DNA of 46,926 nucleotides, taken from a virus. This document shows positions 1-9,800 of this stretch, piece by piece (the first letter of the stretch is position 1; each line of letters starts with the position of its first letter). Location: positions 1 to 46,926 of IMG/VR virus record IMGVR_UViG_3300027513_000025; one strand, given 5' to 3'. Made by a program: the position numbers and the translations under genes. The notes beneath the pieces are model-generated. The model was not told the DNA's origin. It searched no databases and worked only from the letters and a program-made list of their open reading frames with translations.

Positions 1-144
1 CCACCGCCACCACCGCCCACCCCGACCCCGACCCCGACGCCGACTCCCACACCCAGTCCTACCCCGACGCCCAGCCCGACCCCCACCGGCACCCCGCCGC
101 AGGCCGAGCAGTTCAGCGTCACCGTCTGTCCACTGGATGCCACC
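1..144. repeat. Terminal direct repeat, left copy (contig closes to a circle)
   Basis: Bases 1-144 reappear as the last 150 bases of the window (46777-46926). The only difference I see is one ACCCCG hexamer missing here. The repeat lies inside a protein gene that reads in frame from the right end into the left end, so it marks an assembled circle (circular or circularly permuted genome) rather than a functional terminus. The hexamer tract encodes Thr-Pro pairs, so the difference stays in frame. Confidence 0.9.
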
Positions 145-579
145 GCCTCGACCAACTTCACGGCTGGCATGACCGCACTAGAGATCCCTGATGGCCAGAG
201 CGCCATCCGCTTCAGCGCACGCCGCGCACTGCTGCTGATCATCCTGCTCAACGTGCGGGTGGACGGTCAGCTGGTCACCCTGCAGAACACCTTTGGTGAC
301 GGCACCGTCGGTGACGTGATCGTGTCACCGGGGACGCACGCGTGGTCGATCAGCAACGCGGCTGACACCGAAGTGCTGGCCTCGGGGGTGGTGGACTGCC
401 CGGTCTGCAACGCGGCTGCGGTCAGCCCGACACCCAGCGCAGTACCGCCTGCAGTGCCACTGGTTCCCAACACCGCACTACCGGTGGTGCAGGGCGTGGG
501 GCTGGTGGCCGGGACGGCGCTGATGCTGTTGGGCGCACTGCTGCTGCTCAACGCTCGGACCCGCGCCAGACGGAGGTAG
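1..579 (+). CDS. Exported Thr-Pro-rich surface protein, C-terminal part (gene continues from 46489)
   Basis: This is the 3' part of a gene that begins at 46489 and crosses the contig join; the joined product is about 290 residues. Base 1 is already in frame, without a start codon. This part holds the PTPTPT stalk, a second small domain containing two cysteines in a CPVC motif, and a C-terminal hydrophobic helix followed by the basic tail RTRARRR. Just before the helix is VPNTA, which resembles a degenerate sortase signal (LPXTG/LPXTA family). A plain membrane anchor is equally possible. The product is inferred to sit on the host surface through a rigid stalk. It is transcribed opposite to the neighbouring late genes, like a moron (independently expressed accessory gene). 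Function is unknown. Confidence 0.85.
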   Translation, partial: PPPPPPTPTPTPTPTPTPSPTPTPSPTPTGTPPQAEQFSVTVCPLDATASTNFTAGMTALEIPDGQSAIRFSARRALLLIILLNVRVDGQLVTLQNTFGDGTVGDVIVSPGTHAWSISNAADTEVLASGVVDCPVCNAAAVSPTPSAVPPAVPLVPNTALPVVQGVGLVAGTALMLLGALLLLNARTRARRR

Positions 580-588
580 GCTTGTGCG

Positions 589-843
589 GTGACTGTCCCA
601 CCGCACCGCGCCCAACTACTGGTCTGTCACCAGCAGATCGCGGTCGGCCATCAGGGGCCGCTGGAAAGCCGCGCCGATTGGGAGCACAGCCGCAAGCAGT
701 TCTGCGAGCTGGGTGCGTACGCGTGGTGCTTCGATGACGACATGTACGTGTGCGACATCCACCTGAACAGCCGCCACCGGGACCACGACCACTACGTCGA
801 GTTCCCTACGGTGCGACGTAGGGCTGCTGGGCCAGCTGGCTGA
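589..843 (+). CDS. Small Cys/His-rich protein, 84 aa
   Basis: This GTG-start gene follows the surface-protein gene by 9 bases. A GGAGG sits upstream, though at about 12 bases its spacing is long. The product has three cysteines (in LVCHQ, AWCFD and YVCDIH) and many histidines, which fits a small zinc-binding fold. I do not recognise a family. Its last 38 bases overlap, tail to tail, the end of the giant minus-strand gene. It is probably co-transcribed with the surface protein as a two-gene accessory unit. A competing TTG frame at 583 gives a less protein-like product. Confidence 0.55.
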   Translation: MTVPPHRAQLLVCHQQIAVGHQGPLESRADWEHSRKQFCELGAYAWCFDDDMYVCDIHLNSRHRDHDHYVEFPTVRRRAAGPAG

Positions 844-3800
844 AGGCCTCCTCCGGCTCGACCGCCTCGGGCGGCACGAATGGTGCGGCCTGCTGGCTGA
901 TCGGCACCCCGGTGTGACCGGCGTTCAGGATGTTGCTGATCTGGTTGCTGGCCTGCTGAAACACGGCATCGCCCAGCCCGAAGGCTTGGCTGATGCCAGC
1001 CGTGGCGGTGGTGGCCGCACTAGCCGGGCCGAAGGCGTAGTTGCCCATCTCCCTGACCGTCTCGCCGAAGGTTTCGAGGTTCTGTAGCGGAGCGTCCGGG
1101 TCACCTGAGGCCATCGCCTGCACATGCTCGGCATCCGCCTCGGCCACGCGGCGCGCCCACAGCGGGGCGTTGACCGGGATCTCCCACGGTAGGGCCGGGG
1201 TCAGCATGGCCAGCAGGTGGAAGAAGTCCTCGCGCTCCACCATCTCGCGCCGGAAGTCCTCGTCGTACTGCTGCTGCATCATCACCTGCCGGTAGATGTT
1301 GTTGGACAGCGCCAGCCCACCCAGCGGGGCCTCGATGCCGAACGGGGTGCGCACGAGGAAGCGGGTCAGCTCGGGCAGGATCTTGCCCCACATGTATGAC
1401 GCCGGGTACAGCCCGAGGTAGGGGTGGTTGATGGAGCGCTCCAGCGTGTTGCGCCCGCGTCGGTAGTAGTGCAGCGCGAAGGCGTTGTCCTCGGCAGCGC
1501 TGAACGCGTACTTGGCCGACTGGTACAGCGCCTCCTCCTGCAGGTTGTAGTGGGTGCCGATGTCGATGGATGAGCCGGGGCCGGTCTTGGGCAGCTCGGG
1601 CCGGGCCGGGATGGTCAGCTCGTCACCCAGCTTGCGCATGGCATCGCTGATCGGAGCGAGGCTGACCGATGCCGGAGGTGGCTTGCTGGGCATGGCCCGC
1701 CCCTCCTCCAGCGTCTTGGCCGCACGATCCGCCGCGTCCTGTGCCTTGGCCTGCTTGGCCGCTGCCTTGATGCGCGCCTCGCTGGCGGCCTTGGCCTTCT
1801 GTTCCAGATCGGTGAGCGGCGTACGACGCCGGGCACCGCGCATCTTGGCTCCCGTGTCGCTGGTCGCCTTGCGGGCACGCTTGAGTTCGCCCTTCAGGCG
1901 CTTGATCTCGGCTGAAGCGGCTTCAGCTGAAGCGCGGCGACGGGCCGCAGTGCGGCCAAGGTTGCCCGCACTACGGGTTCCAGCTGCCGCTTGCCGCCGG
2001 GCTTCAGCCTGCGCGGCTTCAGCTTCAGCCGTGCGTAGTGCGCCCTCGGCGTTCTTGGCCGCTTCCTCCAGCTGGGTCAGGCGGTCCATGGCCTCACCGT
2101 GGCGTGCCTCCAGCACATCGGCCTGTGTCCGTCGCCGGGCCCGGGTCAGCGCGGTGCGCTCATTGGCCTCGATCCGTTCAGCTGCACGGAGTTCGTTGTT
2201 GGCCTCGCGCAGCGGAGCCTTGGTGCGCTCTACCGCCCGGCGGCCCTTGGCAATCGCCTGATTGCGGGCCCGCTGGGTCTGGGCCGACAGGAAGCGCTGC
2301 TGTGCGGTCTTGTCCATCCGATTCCACTGGCGGCGCACGTACTCGAACGGGCCACGCAGCGGATGGCCAGCCTGCATGCTGCGCAGGTAGACCTCCATCT
2401 GGTCCGCGAACCACTCGCTCATGTCGGGGTGCCACACCCGCCGCTGGCTGCCAGTGGCCGCACGGAACTCGTTGATGATGACCTGCTTCTGGGACGGATC
2501 GAGCGTGGCCTCCAGCGCGTGGGTGATCTCGTGCAGACCGGTCTTGGCGTTGGTCTTCTGGGTAGCCAGCAGGATGCGGCGGGCGTCATCCATCATCACG
2601 TTGGCCCCCAGATAGGCACCGTCCTGCTCGTGGAACAGCATCGAGAACGACGGGTCTTGCGGGCTGCGGCGGCGGGTCAGGCCGATGCTCTGGTCGAGGT
2701 CATACGGTGAGCGCTTGGGCATGGACTCGATGCCCCGCGTGATCGACACGTGCGGGTCGAACGGGATGCCCTGATCACCGCGCACGTGGTCGAACTTGAG
2801 CCACTGCCACTGGCCACCCGGCAGCTGGGCCACGTCGTCGGCAGCCGCCTCGTAGCCCGCACCACGCAGGCGATCCACCTCGTGCTGGCGCAGCGGGCCG
2901 TCGAAGTAGTCCCACATCCGCTGGTAGTCGCCACCCCACTCCATGACCTTGCCGTTGGTGGCCGCCACGTGGCGCAGCACGTCCTCGTTGTCATACATCT
3001 CGCGCTTGGCGCTGTCGCTGATCAGGCCCAGCCGCGAGCGCATGTGGGCCAGCTTCTCGGGGCCCCACTCCATCTTGAGGTACTTGCCGCTGACGAGGCT
3101 GATGTTGCGAGCCTCGGGCGACGGAAAGGCCGACTTGCCACCGGCCAGCACCCGGTCCAGCTCGTCGTGCAGGCGGCGGGCGTAGCCACGGGACAGGCCA
3201 TCGGTCAGGCCCGGCGGGCCAAAGCCCTTCTTCCACTCGTTGATGGCCCACGCGTAGTCGGGGTCGTCCAGCATGTAGTCGAACTGGCTGGCATCGACGC
3301 CCTCGCCGGGTGGCACGTTCTCGTCCAGATAGCGCGCACGCTGGTAGCGCGGACGGCTGACGGTGGTGAAGCGGCGCGGCTTGATCTGTGCGGTCTTGAC
3401 CGTGAAGTTGCTGCTGCGAGCGTGCATCAGGTCGATCTGCTCCTGAATCTGCTCAGGCGTGAAGCGGTCGGCATAGCGCGGATCGAACATGCCTCCCGCC
3501 GGTGAGCCGATGTCCACCTCGGACGGGTCGATCCAGACCTCCACGAAGTTGGTGCTGTCGGGATCGGGCATGGCGGTGCTGAACCAGATGGCGTTGGGCT
3601 CGCCATACGTCTCGCCCTTGGCGTGCTTCACGTCCAGCCCGTTGCGCTGCACGGCGTCGATGTCGCGGGTGTAGTGGTACGCCCGGATCTTGCCGGGGCG
3701 GGCCTTGCTGCTGCCGGGCGGATCGGGCAGCGGGTAGCGTCCCAGCTCGCCGCGCTTGTGCGCCATGCTGACCGTGTAGCGCACGCCGTGGGTATCCAAG

Positions 3801-6800
3801 GCCGCACGGGTCATGCCCGCCGGGCTGACGGTCTGGCCCGCCAGCAGTGCGGTCTTCATGTCGATGCCGGGCAGCACGCTGGCCATGCGCATCACGTACT
3901 GGTCCATGCTCTCCCAGTCCTGCTGCTGCAGGAACAGCTGCACCTCCTCCGACTCGTCGGTCCACGGCCCCTCGGTCAGCCACTTGATGACCCGACCCCA
4001 CGTGCGGGAGGTGTTGCTGCCCCGGTAGCGCAGGTTCGGATTGGCGACCGCCACGAAGTCGGATAGCTCGGATTCAGCGTACATGCCGGTGGTGATGGTG
4101 GCGGTCGGGTAGGGAGTGACCGTCACGCTCAGGCTGCGGCTGGACTTGTTCAGCCCGTCAGCGCTGTCCAGCTGGGCCTGCAGGGTGCGAGCCACTTGCT
4201 CGCGCTGCTCGTCGCTGGTGGCCGCACGCATGCGCTCGTTGGCGTTGCGGGCGAAGTCATCGACGGCGGTGCGCTGCTCGGCGTCCAGCCAGCGCATGTG
4301 AGCGGTGTGCAGCGATGGCATGTAGCCACCCTCGTCCAGCTGGAAGGCCATGCCCAGCGCCGACTCGTCGCTCTTGTAGGCGGGCGGCAGCGTGTTGCGG
4401 ATGCGGATGGCGCGGTCGAACTCGTCGCCCATGCCACCGACCAGCATGCGCTGGCGGGCAAAGGCACCCTCGGTGGCCTCCAGCCCAGCATTGGCGGTGT
4501 GTGCCGCCCAGCCGAACATGTTGAAGCGGGCGTGGCTGCCGGAGATGTTCTTGGCCACGCTATCCCACACGCCGTGCATGAGGTCCAGCCACAGGTCAGG
4601 GTCAGAGCTGTACACCTGCGACGGGTTGGGGCGCTGGGACTTGTAGCCCTGCTTGTCCCACAGCGTCATGCGCCCCCGGTTCCTTACCCAGTCTCGCCCT
4701 CCGTAGAGGTGGAGGGTGGGACGCCCGGCGAGGGGCTGGGCGGCGTACTCGCCGGGGACTCGGAAGTCGGGGACGGACTGGCCGCTGGCACGGAGTTCGG
4801 CGATGCGGGCGTCGAAGGCGTCGGGCGCTTGGCGGCGGATGGCGTCGCCGAGGACGTTGGTGAACCTTTCGCCGAGCCCACGTTCCAGTTGCCCCGCCAC
4901 GTCTGGGGCGTACTGACGGATCTCCGCGAGGAGAGCTTGCCCACTCGGATCTGCCTCCCAGTCATGTGAGACGCGGGTGAAGTCCACCACGTCAGGATTG
5001 ACCTCGACACTGTAGTCGAACGCTGACAGATCAGCCGTCAGCAGTTCGGCCTCCAGCTCGTCGGTGTAGAAGTCATCCAGCACCACGCTGCCTTCGGTGC
5101 GGTCGATGTCGCGGATGAACTGGATGGCAGTGCGGCCATCAGTCCGTGTGACCACCATGCTGCCCTGTCCGCGCAGTGCGGGTGTGGCCTTGGAGATGGC
5201 CCGCTGCAACTCGCTGGCCTCGGCATCGGTCAGCGCCCGGTCGGCGGTGTAGTGCAGCGCCCAGCGCTCGCCGACCGCATGGTTAGCCACCGTGCGCCCG
5301 GCCTTGACCCGCGAGCCGTATACCTCGGCCTGCCGCAGCAGGTAGGTCAGCGAGGCGGCGTAGGCGCGCTCACCCTCGCGTGAGCCGAACACCTCGTGCA
5401 CGCTGTTGACGTTCTCGTAGAAGTCACCGGGTGGCGAGATCCAACCACCCTCCGCTCGCCGCACGTCGGCCACCCCCACGTGCAGGGCCGGAGCCAGCTC
5501 GGCACGCATGAAGTTCTCGACCGTATCCATCGCCACCCGCTTGCCGTCATCGGGCAGGTCGATCAGCCAGTCCAGATACTTGGTGTCGTACTCGAAGGCG
5601 GTGGTCTGCCCGGCCAGCGGGTGGACCTCGGGTGGCAGCGAGGCGAAGTGGGCCGGGTACTTCTGGGCCAGATGCACCGGCGGGTTGGCGGCGAAGGCAC
5701 GGTGCGCCTCGGCCAGCTCGACCGGATCGGTGGGCAGGTTGAAGTCGCGCACGGCCTGATACTCCCAGCCCAGCTGGTCGGCCACGCGCTGCACGCCGGA
5801 GGTGGTGGCGATGGAGTCGAAGCCCGCCAGCCAGTCCTCGTCGGGGTCACCGTAGTAGTAGTTGCTGGTGGCGCGCAGGTGGCGGTAGTCGGCGTTGGCC
5901 GCAGCGCGCCACTCGGTGTTGATCCAGCTGCGCACCTCGTTCCAGTACTCGTCGGCACTGTCCATGGTGGCCATCGCCTCGTCCAGCGACAGGCCGGTGG
6001 GCGGCACATCAGGCGGCACCTCGCCGATGATGTCCTCCAGCCCTTCACGGAAGCTGCCGCGTCCGAACAGGCCCTGCGGTGGCAGCAGGCGGTGGGTCAC
6101 GCCGGGAGCGGTGATCCACAGCTCGGCAGCGTCGTACTGGGCGGCAGTGCCCATGTCGGCGGGGGAGAACGGATTGAGGGATGGGTGGTTGTGGATCAGG
6201 ATGTGGTTGCCCTCGCGCAGCAACGGCAGGTGCGGGTTGATCTCGTCTCCCAAGCCCGCACCAGTCACCATGCCGTTGGGGTGCTGCAGCCAGCCCTCGT
6301 CCTGCAGGCCCTCGGCGAGGATGTTGCCGTCGCTGTCGATGATGGCGAAGTGCTCGCGGTCGGCGAAGCGGGTCTTCTTCCTGAAGTTGTCGATGGCGGC
6401 TGACACGCTGGTCGGCACGCCCTCGCTGGCATCGGCGGCCCGGTGCATGAACTGGAACACCTTGCGCTGGGTGGCGTCCAGTGCGGCCAGTGCCCGCTCG
6501 TCAATGCCCATCGGCACGTCGGCCATCAGGGTCGCCAGCAGCTCATGCTCGGGCTTGCCCATGGTGGCTGCCCGGGCGGTGAAGAAGGCACGGGCCGACT
6601 CGGTGGCCTTGGGGTCGCTCAGGCCCAGCGTGTCGGTGTAGTGCGCCCACCACTCCTCGGGGCTGTACGGCGAGCTGGCGGTGCTCCATGCCCGGTTGAC
6701 GTACTCGGGATGTGCGCCCTTCTCGATCATCCGGTTGCGGAAGATGTCCTGCGTCAGCTCGCCGGAGCGCACCCGCAGCTGCAGGTCGGCAACCGTATCG

Positions 6801-9800
6801 ACATCCTCGAACATGGTGACCACACCATCGAGGTCGATGGCCGCACGCTCGCCCAGATCGGGAGCCTTGAGCAGTTCGATGAAGTTGTCGTAGTTCTGCA
6901 GGTCCGGCCCAGCCAAGCCGCGACTGGCCTTCTCCAGCAGCCAGCGCACGCCGACCTCACCGGCATCGTCGGTCTTGTAGTGGGCCATCATCTTGGGCAT
7001 GAAGCTGGGGTCCACCTGTGCCCAGCTGTCAGTCAGGCGCTTGCCCAGCTCACGGCGCAGGGCACGCGCCGTGTTGACTTCCTTGACCCGCTTCACATTC
7101 AGGCGACCGCCCACCGACAGCATATTGCCCAGCTTGCCCAGCCGGGTGCTGGGGCCCATCAGCTTGCGACCGGCCTCGGCTCCCCACAGCGCACTGCGCC
7201 CGTACTCGATCTGGTCAGCTGGCGCGTACTTGGAGTCGCGGAACAGCATGTCGGCCAGATGCAGGGTCTGCTCGTCGTAGCTGAACTTCTCGCCGTTGAC
7301 CATCACCGTGTCAGGCTGGAAGCCGGGCTTCACGCCGCGCATGATGTTGAGGATGAAGGGCTCCATCAGCTCCTGCATCTGGAACAGCGGGTTGAGCGTG
7401 AAGCGCACCAGCGGGTAGATCTTCTCGGTCATCACCCCCAGCCAGTTTGTCTGGCCACCCATGCCCGACTTGAGCTTGCCGGTGAACTTCTGGGTGGCAC
7501 CCACGTGGCGGGTGCGGCCCTCGAAGGCGATGTTCAGGGCCTCGACCGCACCGCGATGGCCGATGGCGTCTTGTATGTCCTGCGGCAGCCCATGAGTGCG
7601 CACCAGATTCCAGATCTGCTCGCCGTCCAGACCGCGTGGCGTGACGTTGTTCTCACGCGAGAAGCGGATGACGCGGCTGAACAAGGCATTGGCGCGGTCC
7701 TGTGGGATGCCGTACTTACTGGACAGGTGCTGGGCCATGCGGATGCGAGCGTCGTTCATGATCCGCGTGCCACGCACCTCGTGGAACAGGAAGTCCTTGG
7801 CCACCGTGAAGCGGTTGTAGGGCTTGATGTCGGAGGCGGTGCCGATCAGCTCGGTCCATGCCGAGATGCCGACCACCTGCCCATCGGCTTCTGTGACCCT
7901 CCACATCTGCTCGGGACGCAGGGCGGGGCGGTAGCCGAGGTCAGAGTTGCGAGCCACCCAGTCGCCCAGCCCGGGGCCCAGCTTGGCGATCTGGGCATCG
8001 GTCAGCTCGGCGGGCAGCGCGTTGTTGTCGATCCAGTCAGTCAGCAGTGCGGTCACCTGCTGGCGCAGATCGGCGTCGCTCTGGTCGGCAGCCACGTTGC
8101 TGAACAGGTCGCCATAGCGTTCCACGTCTGCGCGCACTGCATCCATGTCGCCGTTGTCCAGCTTGTCGAGCACACCACGTGCGCCCTGCATGGTCAGCTG
8201 GCGGGGGCCAATCGGGGTCAGCCGCTCGGCATCGGGCAGTGCGCTCTTGATGGCCATGTCACGTGCGGCCAAGAACTCCTCGGTGGTGTGCCCGAAGTAG
8301 GCGGCGTCGATCAAGGCCGCACCATCCCGATCCAGCTTGGCACTCAGCTCGACTGCCTCGTCGGGACTGGCTCCCAGCAGCTCCAGCCGCTTGCGCGCCT
8401 CCTCGCGTGCCCGCACCAGCCCGCCCTCGGTGCGGTCCAGATACAGCGGCTTGACGCGCAGCGCCAGCTGCTCGATGTCGTCAGCCACGTCCTTGCCGCG
8501 CACGCCACGCTGGCCCGCCTCGATCAGCTCGTCAGGCGTGTGTGCGAAGTCAACCGTGCCGCGCCGCCGGATGTCGTCCACCAGCCCGTTGCGGAAGTAG
8601 GTGCGGGTCAGGTTGCTGACGTACACGCCCAGCCCACGCTGGGCACGCGCACCCGTCTCGTTGGGCAGCGCGTTGAGCGCATCACGGACCCCAACGAAGG
8701 TGTCCAGATCGTAGGCACGCAGCACACCCTCGGCGGTGTGCGAGCTGAAGATGGTGTCGGCCAGCTTGCCGGGTGCACCGACCCCGAACAGGCGCTGCGG
8801 ATCGTTGAGGGTGCGGATGGTGGCCATCACCGGTCGCAGTGCGGGCTCCCACGTCTGGTTCCACTTCTGGATGTAGCTGGCCGCATCCATGGCCTCGTTG
8901 AACTGCGAGGCGTACTTGCTCTGGCTGCCCACCTCACGCATGGCTTGGAACTGCAGCCCCGGATCGGCCTGCATGGCCGCACGCGCACGGTTGACATCAC
9001 CCAGCTGCGGCACCAACCGCACCGCCGCCTCGGCCATCTCCTGCTCGACTGCCGCCGGATCACCGAACAGCTGCAGGAACTTGGCGGAGCGCGCCATCTG
9101 CCCGGCCTTGAGCGACTTGCTGGCAAGGCCGCTGACCCCACCCAGAATCAGCCATGGGTCGGTGGCCAGTGACACGGCGATGTCGGCGAGGCCCTGCCCG
9201 GTGACCAGCCCTTCCTGATCGGGGTCGCCAGCGTCACGCAGCAGCTGGTTGCGGACCACGATCTCGTCCATCAGCTTGTCTCGCGTGGTGCGCGCACCGA
9301 TGGTGCCGAAGTCGCCACGCTCCAGCCGCTGCTGCAGCTCCTGATAGAAGGGGTTGCTGATCTCCTCGTCGGGACCGGCGCTGCGGGCGGCCTCCTCGAT
9401 GGCCTCGATGGACGGCAGTGCCGCGCCACCGAAGGCACGCATGATGGCCTGCTGTGGCTTGGCCAGCAGCACCTGCATGGCCAGTCCCAGCTGGTCGGTC
9501 AGCGCCACCGCTGGCCCCACGTCACCCATCAGGCCTGTCATACGCCCGGCCTGCACATCACGCGACCACTGGCTCTTGGCGGCGTGGCTGTACATCAGGA
9601 TGCCGTTGAGCGGGTTGTCGCGGGTGCTCTGGTTGTACTGCTCCATGATGTCGGGGTCGATGCCGCCCGGGCGCATGTGGACCGGCAGGCTGGACAGCAC
9701 CGCCAGCGGCAGGCCAGCCACGTTGCCGATGGCCTCCATCGGCAGATCCACCACGCTGCCCACGAAGCGGCCCAGTCCGGCGACCGCCTCGTTGCCGGTG

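Noticed and set aside
6443-9172. A 909-codon open frame on the plus strand, antisense to the giant protein gene
   Set aside because: Long antisense frames are expected opposite high-GC genes. The product is His/Val/Gly-rich and unlike protein, and the minus-strand gene is continuous, coupled and carries recognisable motifs. Similar long antisense frames elsewhere were left out for the same reason.
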